Source: an uncultured Rhizobiaceae group bacterium
GTDB lineage: Bacteria > Pseudomonadota > Alphaproteobacteria > Rhizobiales > Rhizobiaceae
Length of the DNA: 40,561 nucleotides
Reading direction: 5' to 3'
Assembly: GCA_938044775.1 (NCBI GenBank)
Contig: CALIOE010000032.1
Span: 1-40,561 of the forward strand
The position numbers were made by a program, and so were the translations under genes. This document shows, piece by piece, positions 26,849 to 34,624 of this stretch; positions within the stretch are counted from its first letter, which is position 1; the number at the start of each line of letters is the position of its first letter. Under the pieces are notes generated by a model. The model did not search any database. It saw only the letters and a program-made list of their open reading frames with translations, and was not told the DNA's origin.

Positions 26849-27937
26849 TTACGTTTGCGCCACGTAATCCGCCTTGTTGTGCTTGTCCATAACTTCCTGG
26901 AAGCGGCGGGCGAAGGCGTCGTCAGCAAGCTGCTTGCGGCGCTGAATGTCCTTGGTCGAGACCATGTTGCTCTCATGCATTTCCAGCAGGTCGCCAATAT
27001 GACTCTGAGCAGCGGCACCAATGCCGGCCATGGTGGTCTCGGCAGCCGTATCCACCTGATTGCCCAGCGTGTTGATCTTGTGAGCAACGTCCTGCTGTGC
27101 GGCCGTTTTCAGCGAGTCCTCGAGTGACTTGTACAGGACAATGCGCTGCTCGGTGTCGATGGTCAGCTTGTTGATCAGTGTCGCCTGGGCAGCCTTTTGA
27201 TTGTTGAGCGAGTCAACAAAGGTCTGGAACATGCTGGTGTAGCGCTCAAGCGTCTGGCTTTCGGCCAGCAGTTCCTGCTCCTTCGCCTGCATGGCGTTGT
27301 ATTCAGTCGCCAGTTCGGATCTTTGAGCTTCAAGATCGGCGCGCTTGCTTTGATCAGTGGCAACGGAAATCTGATTTTCAAGGTCCATCAGCATCGGATT
27401 GAGTTCCTCGATCCGGGCCTGGGTTTCCTCCAGCGTCTTGATCGTTCCCTGGCGCCGCTCGATCACCTCCCGCAAGCTGGCTTCTGATGTGGTGTAGCGC
27501 TCGTTGAGCACTTTCTCCTGCTCACTCAGAATGCCGACAATAGTGTCAGATTTTGTCAGCAGTTCCTGAAGGTTGCCGGCCAGTGACATGTTGCGGACAC
27601 GGTCTGTGCGCATGCGCTGCTTGCGGACAGCCGAAAAAATGCCGACGATGTTCTCCCAGGTCGTGTAGCTCTTCATGCTTTCGAATTCAGATCCGAAGAC
27701 GTTGGTTGCGTCCTCAAGCCCGATGATGAGATCGGCAATATTTCCTTCCATAACTTTCTGTTGGGAAAGCACATCCTGAATGCGGGCATTTTCGATGTCG
27801 AAGTCGACATCGCCGATGCTCTCGGTCTTGGCCATTTTCTCAAGCACCACACCTGATTGTTTGATCTTTTCGCGCATCTCCTCGACAGTCGATTTGGTCT
27901 TGGCGATTTCCTGATCAAATTTGGTCATGCTTGCCAT
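26849..27937 (-). CDS. Long coiled-coil protein
   Basis: This 362-residue cytoplasmic protein is almost entirely helical with heptad-like patterns, mainly at residues 130-260. Examples are RRQGTIKTLEETQARIEELN and ELLAESQTLERYTSMFQTFV. It has no cysteine-rich or enzymatic motif, no signal peptide and no membrane helix. The first ATG is supported by GGGAGA seven bases upstream. The size and helical character loosely recall TelA-type toxic-anion resistance proteins, but no diagnostic motif was seen and I do not assign it. It is the first gene of the five-gene AAA+ group, with a 133-bp upstream gap that probably holds a promoter. Confidence 0.8.
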   Translation of the reverse strand: MASMTKFDQEIAKTKSTVEEMREKIKQSGVVLEKMAKTESIGDVDFDIENARIQDVLSQQKVMEGNIADLIIGLEDATNVFGSEFESMKSYTTWENIVGIFSAVRKQRMRTDRVRNMSLAGNLQELLTKSDTIVGILSEQEKVLNERYTTSEASLREVIERRQGTIKTLEETQARIEELNPMLMDLENQISVATDQSKRADLEAQRSELATEYNAMQAKEQELLAESQTLERYTSMFQTFVDSLNNQKAAQATLINKLTIDTEQRIVLYKSLEDSLKTAAQQDVAHKINTLGNQVDTAAETTMAGIGAAAQSHIGDLLEMHESNMVSTKDIQRRKQLADDAFARRFQEVMDKHNKADYVAQT

Positions 27938-27983
27938 GAAATGGTCTCCCTGTCCTCCGGCGCACCGGCATCATATCGATTAA

Positions 27984-28029
27984 ATATAGAGTAGATATAG
28001 AGTGTGACACGCAGAATTCCAGCGTGACA
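27984..28029. promoter_or_regulatory. Probable promoter/operator region of the AAA+ gene group
   Basis: ATATAGAGT occurs twice, at 27984-27992 and 27995-28003, an 11-bp direct repeat. Beside it TGACACGC (28005-28012) and GCGTGACA (28022-28029) form an inverted repeat with one mismatch. On the minus strand TATATT near 27986-27981 could be a -10. The site lies about 45 bp upstream of the coiled-coil gene start. The assignment is tentative. Confidence 0.35.
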
Positions 28030-28070
28030 GTACAATCCTGCACAGTAAGATAGGAGAACTGCAGCCGCTC

Positions 28071-30215
28071 TCAGACGCCCATTTCGCGCACAAATACCCT
28101 CAGGACCTGGCGCTTGACCCGGGAATAAATACTCTCTGGCGCGCCTTTTATGACCGAAACACCGCGGACCGCTTTCTGCGGAACCGATACCACTTCATCA
28201 CCGGTTGGTTTCATGGCCACCGCATAGGCTGCATTGATTGGTCGCAGTTCCTGTCGGCTTTGTTCTTCGACCGCAATTGTTCCCCCATAGGGGAGCGCGA
28301 GATAGGGCTCGTCCAGCTTCTTTGTGCTGGTTTCGGCGATCGTGCTGACCGTGCTGTTGACACCGGGAAGCGAGGGATTGTCGGGGATAAAACGTGCTTC
28401 TGCACCCGGTCCAAAACGGAACACGCTCGTCTCAGCGACATAACCCTTAATACGCGGAGCGCCGGTGGACTGCACGATGGCCAGAGGAGTCTTTGCGTCT
28501 ATCCATATGCCGGCATGCAACTCGTGATCAATGTCGGTAACACGGCCGTCGAGAGGCGCACGCACGACCAGTTCAGAAGCCAGACGACGCAAGCCCTCAA
28601 TGCGTTCCCGCACTTCGCTCAGTTCATTTTGCAGCACCAGCAATGACGCGCGCTCCTGAATGTCCGAACCGGAGCGTCCAATGCGGCTGACAAGCAGTCT
28701 TTCTGTTTCCTGTGCCAGTGTAAGATCGAGATCAAGCTGGGGAGCAACCAGCGTCATCAACACGTCGCCCTTTGCCACTGCCTGGCCATCTCTCATGGCC
28801 ACGTCCATGACCTGTGCCGGGAACGGGGCAAACACACGTTGCTCCTGATCTGCTGTCATAACGGCCGGAACAGTGATCTGCGTCGACCAGGGAATGATAC
28901 CCAAAATGACCAGCGCTATGCCCGCGGCGCTCGTCGCGGCGAAACGTTTTGTTTTCATGATCTTGTCCCTGATGCTCCACCAGTGCTTCATTTCTCGCCA
29001 GACCGGCAACAAAATGAACCAGATAATTTCCACGAGAAACAGCACAATGCCGACAATCTTGATGAAGAACGCATAAACCAGCAGTGCGATTCCGAGGAAG
29101 AGAAAAAAGCGGTAAATCCATGTCGCCCAAGCATGCAAAACGATCGTGCGCCGCAGCCCCGGGGACAGTACTTCAGGCGCCGGATCGCCCAATCCAAAAA
29201 GCACCTCGCGCAGCCGCCACCGCGCCATTTCAAATCCCCGTTGCTGCAGGTTTTGAAAGCCGAGTGTGTCTGCGAGGAGGTAATATCCATCGAAACGCAT
29301 CAATGGATTAAGGTTCACGAGAAGCGATGTGATCCAGGATGTCGTTGCGACCGCAAATACGCAAAGCCGAAATCCGCCTTCCGGCAGAAATGCCCACAAC
29401 AGGGTCGCGAGTGAAGCAAGTGCAAACTCGGTAAAGATGCCCGCACCATCAATCATCCGCCGCTGACTGCGCTTGCGCAGCCGCCACGCGCTGCTCGTGT
29501 CAGTATACAAAACCGGCATCAGGACCATGAAGGCCACACCGATTGTCGGCACACGCAAACCGTAGCGCACAGCCATAAAGGCGTGCCCCAGTTCGTGCAG
29601 CGATTTTACGAAAACCAGGCTCAAACCGTAAAGTATCGCACCCTGCCAGGAGAGCATGAACTGAAACGTACCGGTAAAATGGTCCCACTGCCGCGAGACG
29701 ACATAGAGTCCAAAGCAACCCATCAGCGCATAGAGGAAGACCGCAGTTTTGGTAAACAACGGCGCGACCACGGGCCAGGTTGCACGCAAAAACCGGTCTG
29801 GCCGAAACAGCGGGATGCGAAAAAACAGATAGCCATGCATGCCGCGCGAGAACCAGGATTTTTTCTGCTCAGCCTGCTTCTCGGCCATCAGTTTGTAATC
29901 GCCGTTTGGAATATCCCTCAGCAGAGCGTTGGACATCAGAAAATGGATCGCATCAACCACTTCTTCGTCTTTTACGATACGCCCAAACTCCACTCGCAGC
30001 TGACGAATAAGCTTGTCCACAGTACCGACGCGCCACAAGATCAGCATGTCGAGGATCTCTCGGCCAATCTCGAAATAGCGGTTGGAAACCGGGTCGAAAA
30101 TAACCCATGCCGGAGCACCATTGGAGAGCGGCGCCGACGGAACAATCTCAAGATCATCCCGCAGGACTGGTAGCGGAATAACCTCGGGTTTGGTGTCTTC
30201 TACCACCCGGTCCAT
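28071..30215 (-). CDS. PqqD-like/M50 site-2 protease-like/HlyD-like fusion protein
   Basis: This 714-residue three-part membrane protein has a cytoplasmic N-terminus (about 33-105) that resembles the PqqD/RRE peptide-binding fold: WVIFDPVSNRYFEIGREILD, then an IHFLMSNALLR end. A multi-spanning M50 zinc protease domain follows (about 150-320), with HELGH at 207-211 and NPLMRFDG, whose Asp309 would be the third ligand. Two or three more membrane helices lie at about 360-440. The C-terminal periplasmic part (about 450-714) is an HlyD/RND adaptor with lipoyl-like halves around AQVMDVAMRDGQAVAKGDVL and a coiled-coil hairpin. It overlaps the preceding adaptor gene by 16 bases. It probably recognises, and possibly cleaves, an exported substrate. 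Confidence 0.85.
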   Translation of the reverse strand: MDRVVEDTKPEVIPLPVLRDDLEIVPSAPLSNGAPAWVIFDPVSNRYFEIGREILDMLILWRVGTVDKLIRQLRVEFGRIVKDEEVVDAIHFLMSNALLRDIPNGDYKLMAEKQAEQKKSWFSRGMHGYLFFRIPLFRPDRFLRATWPVVAPLFTKTAVFLYALMGCFGLYVVSRQWDHFTGTFQFMLSWQGAILYGLSLVFVKSLHELGHAFMAVRYGLRVPTIGVAFMVLMPVLYTDTSSAWRLRKRSQRRMIDGAGIFTEFALASLATLLWAFLPEGGFRLCVFAVATTSWITSLLVNLNPLMRFDGYYLLADTLGFQNLQQRGFEMARWRLREVLFGLGDPAPEVLSPGLRRTIVLHAWATWIYRFFLFLGIALLVYAFFIKIVGIVLFLVEIIWFILLPVWREMKHWWSIRDKIMKTKRFAATSAAGIALVILGIIPWSTQITVPAVMTADQEQRVFAPFPAQVMDVAMRDGQAVAKGDVLMTLVAPQLDLDLTLAQETERLLVSRIGRSGSDIQERASLLVLQNELSEVRERIEGLRRLASELVVRAPLDGRVTDIDHELHAGIWIDAKTPLAIVQSTGAPRIKGYVAETSVFRFGPGAEARFIPDNPSLPGVNSTVSTIAETSTKKLDEPYLALPYGGTIAVEEQSRQELRPINAAYAVAMKPTGDEVVSVPQKAVRGVSVIKGAPESIYSRVKRQVLRVFVREMGV

Positions 30216-31723
30216 TGCCGAACCGCCGAAATTGGTTTGCGGAATAGGTAGAAACCAAGGGAAACCGTTTCCCCGTAGACCTGAGCAGTCCCGCGAAGGC
30301 CAATACGCGGAACCTTTTCACTCTCATCAGTAAAGCGGGCGCGAACACGGTAGCTCAACACGCCGGCGCCGTCTGGAGTCGCATGAAAACTCGCACTGGA
30401 AAGTTCAGCATTGATGGCTTCAAGCGGATTGCTGTCGAGGTAGAGTTGAACCCTTGCCTTGTTTTCCAGCACGATAGCGTCGGAGGTTGGCAGATTGACT
30501 GTTACCTCAACAGCAGCAGGATCGGCGATGCGCATAATCCGCTCACCGGTGGCCACCGGACGACCTGTCCATGTCTCCTTGTCAGCAAAGATCACCAGAC
30601 CATCAGCGGCAGCGCGAACTTCTGACTTATCGAGCAATTCCTTCGCGTAACGGTATTCACCGGTCTTTAACTGCAGCTCCGACTTGGCAATCGAGAGCTC
30701 CCGCTTGGCCGTCGGATCGCTGAATGAGGTGCGCAGCGACTGCTGGTAACGCGCCTGGGCCACACCAACCGCCTGCCCGGCCAGTTGCAGTCGATTGCGC
30801 AATTCAGTGTCTGAATATTTGAACAGGAGATCCCCAGCCTTGACCCGGGTGTTTGGATCGACTGCCACCGTATCCACGACTCCGTCAATCGGCGCGGCAA
30901 CGACAAATGCATCCGCGGCTGTCACCTCCGCTGGTGCCAGTGCGGTCAGCGGGACCGGTATGAACGCCGCCGCAGCCAGTACAAGCGTTCCGGCAAGCAT
31001 GATACCGGTCCGCCTTCTGATCTTTTGCTTGATCTTTTTCGGACCGAGCATCGCTTCCCATGCATGGGAGTAGGTTTCGCACAGACGGGCTGCCGCCACC
31101 AGACTGGCTTCGTCCCAGATGTTTTCCCGGGTCAGCATGAGATGAGCGAACACCGTGCCATCGCGAAGCTGCAAAGGGATCAGCGCTATCTGCGAAAACG
31201 GATAGGCGCCAGCGTCCACATCACCCGGATCACTGCCCTCCCGCACGTCAAAGGACAGCACTTTACCATCATTTTCTCCGGCCAGGCGTTCCTTAGCAAG
31301 GCGCTCCACCCATCGGATAAAAGTCGAATTTCGGTCAATCGCCGATAACGATGACACCGCAACTGTGCGGTGCCCGGCGCGGCTGGTTTTCATCAGCAAG
31401 GCGGCCTGTCGGAACTGGACCGCAACTCTTGATCCATTGACCATCAGATACGCGAGTTCGGCCTCGGTTTCGGCCCGTCGCGCCTCGCGTTCCAGATTTA
31501 AGAGATTGGTTGCAACGTCAGCAGCGTTCGCCGAGCGAACCGACGGCTTGGCATCCGCATCCGGTTCAGAATCCGCAGCCTGCTTCGGCTCTGTTGAACC
31601 TGAGATTTTTTGACGGCTGGACAGGATTTTGGAGGACGAGGTATCGATCACCTCCCGATCCGCTTCTTCAACACTATCGACGATCTCACGCTGTTCCGAC
31701 GATGAAGGCTTTGGCTGAATCAT
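30200..31723 (-). CDS. HlyD-like periplasmic adaptor with GAF-like cytoplasmic N-terminus
   Basis: This 507-residue protein has three parts. Residues 1-70 are disordered and Ser/Asp-rich. Residues about 75-222 look like a GAF-type domain (RQAALLMKTSRAGHRTVAVS to FSQIALIPLQLRDGTVFAHL). A basic stretch KKIKQKIRRR precedes one transmembrane helix (about 239-256), so the N-terminal part should be cytoplasmic. The periplasmic part carries the biotinyl-lipoyl motif APIDGVVDTVAVDPNTRVKAGD, a coiled-coil hairpin and a barrel ending in LGFYLFRKP. It is translationally overlapped with the M50-HlyD gene, so the two adaptors probably form a hetero-oligomer. Confidence 0.85.
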   Translation of the reverse strand: MIQPKPSSSEQREIVDSVEEADREVIDTSSSKILSSRQKISGSTEPKQAADSEPDADAKPSVRSANAADVATNLLNLEREARRAETEAELAYLMVNGSRVAVQFRQAALLMKTSRAGHRTVAVSSLSAIDRNSTFIRWVERLAKERLAGENDGKVLSFDVREGSDPGDVDAGAYPFSQIALIPLQLRDGTVFAHLMLTRENIWDEASLVAAARLCETYSHAWEAMLGPKKIKQKIRRRTGIMLAGTLVLAAAAFIPVPLTALAPAEVTAADAFVVAAPIDGVVDTVAVDPNTRVKAGDLLFKYSDTELRNRLQLAGQAVGVAQARYQQSLRTSFSDPTAKRELSIAKSELQLKTGEYRYAKELLDKSEVRAAADGLVIFADKETWTGRPVATGERIMRIADPAAVEVTVNLPTSDAIVLENKARVQLYLDSNPLEAINAELSSASFHATPDGAGVLSYRVRARFTDESEKVPRIGLRGTAQVYGETVSLGFYLFRKPISAVRQWTGW

Positions 31724-31782
31724 TTTGGTCCGGTTCTGTTTTTAGATCACCCAAATCAAAACACACGGGTAATGGAACAGCT

Positions 31783-32577
31783 CTACTGGTTTGGTTTGGC
31801 GAATCGTGCGGTTCCGCTCATGCCGGCAAGAACGCTGTCCGGGCGGTTCACGAATGCACCTGTGATCTTTATCGTCTGGCTGACGGCATCCACTTTTGCG
31901 CCGAGACGGGATACCCTGGCACGAAAGGAAGTCCCTAATTCATCGACTGAAAAATCGAACTCAACGCCGGGCTTGACCCAGCGCAGCCAGGTCGAAGGCA
32001 CGATCAGATCCAGCTCAAGTGAACTGTCATCCACCACCGTCATGACCGGAGCATTTGCCGCGGGGATTTCGAATGGGTCCGCATGCCGTTCCAGCACCCG
32101 CCCGTTGAATGGCGCCTTGATATCGCAGTAGCGCAGAACTTCGCGCAAGCCATCGACCGTGGCCTGGGTGGTGGCAACATCAGCAGCCGCTTCGCGCACT
32201 TCCTGACTGCCGGCGGCGCCACGTTTCTTGAGGCGACGTTTGCTCTTATAGACAGACGCAGCTTTGGTCAGGCTTGACTTTGCGCCCCGCAAATCGGCTT
32301 TTTGACGCGCGCAATCAAAGACAACTAGCGCCTCCCCCTCGGTAAAGGCCTGCCCTGCCTTGAAGGGCATTTTTTCAATCTTGGCAGCTACCCCAGCGCC
32401 GAGGGTTATCTCGGCATTTGGCAGGACCACACCTCGCGCATCAAAATCGGAATTCGCGGCCACTGCGCCCGTGGTGCGCGAATCGACAACGGCCTCGCCT
32501 TCAGCCAGAGCCAAAGCCGGGGCAAAAATAATATGCGCCGACAGCAAAACAGTCTGGGCAAGAGGTAACTTCGTCAT
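31783..32577 (-). CDS. Small HlyD/RND-type periplasmic adaptor
   Basis: This protein of about 264 residues has a cleavable-type signal peptide (MTKLPLAQTVLLSAHIIFAPALALAEG). A membrane-fusion-protein core follows with VVLPNAEITLGAGVAAKIEK, GQAFTEGEALVVFD, a short coiled-coil hairpin and CDIKAPFNGRVLERHADPFE. ATG 32577 is chosen because it starts the signal peptide; a longer frame runs into tolC. It ends 59 bp before the GAF-HlyD gene. It probably links the inner-membrane parts to the TolC-like protein in the periplasm. Confidence 0.85.
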   Translation of the reverse strand: MTKLPLAQTVLLSAHIIFAPALALAEGEAVVDSRTTGAVAANSDFDARGVVLPNAEITLGAGVAAKIEKMPFKAGQAFTEGEALVVFDCARQKADLRGAKSSLTKAASVYKSKRRLKKRGAAGSQEVREAAADVATTQATVDGLREVLRYCDIKAPFNGRVLERHADPFEIPAANAPVMTVVDDSSLELDLIVPSTWLRWVKPGVEFDFSVDELGTSFRARVSRLGAKVDAVSQTIKITGAFVNRPDSVLAGMSGTARFAKPNQ

Positions 32578-32659
32578 ATTTTCACTCTTTGTACGTAACG
32601 GCATCTGGGAAGACGTGCCGCAGTAATGGTCACCCGACCGGATTGTCGACCGGCTGGAA

Positions 32660-34411
32660 TTAACGGCTAATATTCTCAGTCGGCTTCCGGGTCCGGGCAA
32701 AACTGTTGGTGTTCCCACCGCGGAAGAAATCAGAAAACAAACTGGTCACGATAGGAGGTGCGGTTGGCGCAGAATTCGCTGTATCGATGGTTTCGCTCTC
32801 GCGCACGATCGGATCAGCGATCTCAGCCACTTTCAACTCGGCTTCCTCAGCCTTTGAAACCTTTGAGACCTTTTTCGCGGTCTTCTTTTTATGTTTGTGT
32901 TCTTGAGGCGCCTTGTAGCCATGCTTGGCTCGATGGGTCGCAGCAGCAGCCATGGCTTTGGCTTGTCCGGTTTCGTCACCACGCTCAAGCCACAACGCCT
33001 TCAAGCCGCTGGCCACATCGCCAACACTGCCGTTCAAATCGACCGTCTCATTATAGGGATCGATTCCGATTGACGCGAAAACATTGGCATAGGCATTTTG
33101 CAGATCAGCATAGGCGATATCAGCGGTAACCTGGCTGGCGAGGGTGTTCATCTCCTCACGGATCAGCGTTTGCTCACTGGCCTGACCTTCAGCAAAGCTG
33201 GACCGAACCTGGCCAACGATGCCCCGCTGAATACCAAGGTGTTTGCGCGCGGTATGATAGAGTTTGTGCGAATGGCCGTAGCGAATCCGACTTACATAGA
33301 CCTGCGTAATAATCGCCATGGTGATCGCCAGCGCACGCGCGTCGAGCGCCTCGCCCTGGGCCACAATCACTTTTTTCCGAGCCGGATATTTAAAGACATT
33401 CATCAGGTTGAAGGTCGCCTTCGCCCCCCAGCTGATCCAGTTGCTGTTCAACAGGTAGTCATCGCTGTCGAAATTTGAGCCGGCAAAGATGTTGATGCCC
33501 GGCAGCATCTCCAACAACGCAGCTCTCGTTTCCTTGTCGTTGATACGCAGCTTATATTGTATGTCGCGAATCTCCGGACGGTTCTCCATGGCCGCAAAGA
33601 CCATCTCTTCACTGTTCATATTCAACTTATTGTCGTGAACACCGCGAGGAGGCTGGGCCAGGGTGAAGTTTTCGCCGGGGCGAACATTCATCAGGGCCGC
33701 CAGTTGCATCTTGGCGAGCGACAGATCCTTTTGAAGACGCTGAATACGCTGCTGAATTTCGACCAACTCGCGCTGATAGGTCAGCGCCGTCAGAGGAGAC
33801 GCTTCGCCGCTGCGCTGCAGAGAACGGGAATTGTTAAACGCGCGTTTCGTGCGCCCTTCAAGGCGACGGAGGCCGGCAACCAGCCGGTCAGCCGAAACGG
33901 CACGCCAGTAGGCGGTACGAACGTCCTCAATTACACGGTTGATGATCTTGCGGCGGTTTTCCGCGGCAATCAGAACTTCGTCTGCGGCCTGCTCGGCGCG
34001 AACCTTGCTCAAACCGAAGTCAAGAATGTTCCATGACAGGGTAAGATCGTTGCTGAACTTCTCCTTGTCGGGAAAGATTGTTGATGCGGTGTTACCGCCA
34101 ACCCGATCCCGGCCGGTATAGGCAGCGGAACCGATGAGGTCCGGCAACTGGTCCAGACGAGCGCTTGCAAGCTTCTTGTTCGCAAGTGCCTCATTGAACA
34201 ATTCTACATGAAAATCCAGATTGTATTTTAACGCACGGGCCATGGCCTGATGCAGCGTGATACCGGAATTAACGGGCTCCTGGTTCGACGTGACGCGCGA
34301 AAGCTTGTCCGTAGCGAACGACGACACTGCCCCGGTCGTCAGCGGTTTTGGTTGAATTGCACACGCCGAAACGCTCAACGCAAGAACCGAAGAAATAAGG
34401 ATACGCACCAC
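32660..34411 (-). CDS. TolC-like outer-membrane efflux lipoprotein
   Basis: This 583-residue outer-membrane factor has a lipoprotein signal (LISSVLALSVSAC), with acylation expected at the Cys of VSAC (residue 17). Two OEP repeats follow (about 50-250 and 260-470), with long amphipathic helices such as ITLHQAMARALKYNLDFHVE. The last 80 residues form a Lys-rich tail (HKHKKKTAKKVSKVSK) followed by a Pro/Thr/Ser-rich end not seen in typical members of about 450-480 residues. GTG 34411 is the likely start, with GAGG seven bases upstream. It would provide the outer-membrane duct for the three adaptors encoded downstream. Confidence 0.9.
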   Translation of the reverse strand: MVRILISSVLALSVSACAIQPKPLTTGAVSSFATDKLSRVTSNQEPVNSGITLHQAMARALKYNLDFHVELFNEALANKKLASARLDQLPDLIGSAAYTGRDRVGGNTASTIFPDKEKFSNDLTLSWNILDFGLSKVRAEQAADEVLIAAENRRKIINRVIEDVRTAYWRAVSADRLVAGLRRLEGRTKRAFNNSRSLQRSGEASPLTALTYQRELVEIQQRIQRLQKDLSLAKMQLAALMNVRPGENFTLAQPPRGVHDNKLNMNSEEMVFAAMENRPEIRDIQYKLRINDKETRAALLEMLPGINIFAGSNFDSDDYLLNSNWISWGAKATFNLMNVFKYPARKKVIVAQGEALDARALAITMAIITQVYVSRIRYGHSHKLYHTARKHLGIQRGIVGQVRSSFAEGQASEQTLIREEMNTLASQVTADIAYADLQNAYANVFASIGIDPYNETVDLNGSVGDVASGLKALWLERGDETGQAKAMAAAATHRAKHGYKAPQEHKHKKKTAKKVSKVSKAEEAELKVAEIADPIVRESETIDTANSAPTAPPIVTSLFSDFFRGGNTNSFARTRKPTENISR

Positions 34412-34624
34412 TTTTACGCCTCATGATATTACCACTCCCGGGCGCCCGTGGATTACTCACAACCTTGCCCGCATTGGCCAAACTATGGAGCGTTATGACT
34501 AATGAACGCTTAACGCAGCGTGCGATTTTTGGAGATTGTTCACCATAGTTGACGGTAAAAACCGGGGTTCGACCAGCGCATCTGCGACAGACTGTTGATC
34601 GAAATATGGTTCAGTGTTGGCGGC
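34412..34624. other. Gap between the giant gene and tolC
   Basis: No gene is supported in these 213 bp. The end carries the AGG ribosome-binding site of tolC. No clear intrinsic terminator follows the giant gene, so read-through into tolC is possible. Confidence 0.4.

Noticed and set aside
26849-27937. Assignment of the coiled-coil protein as TelA (toxic-anion resistance)
   Set aside because: Only size and helical character agree; no diagnostic motif was seen and no tellurite-resistance genes are nearby.
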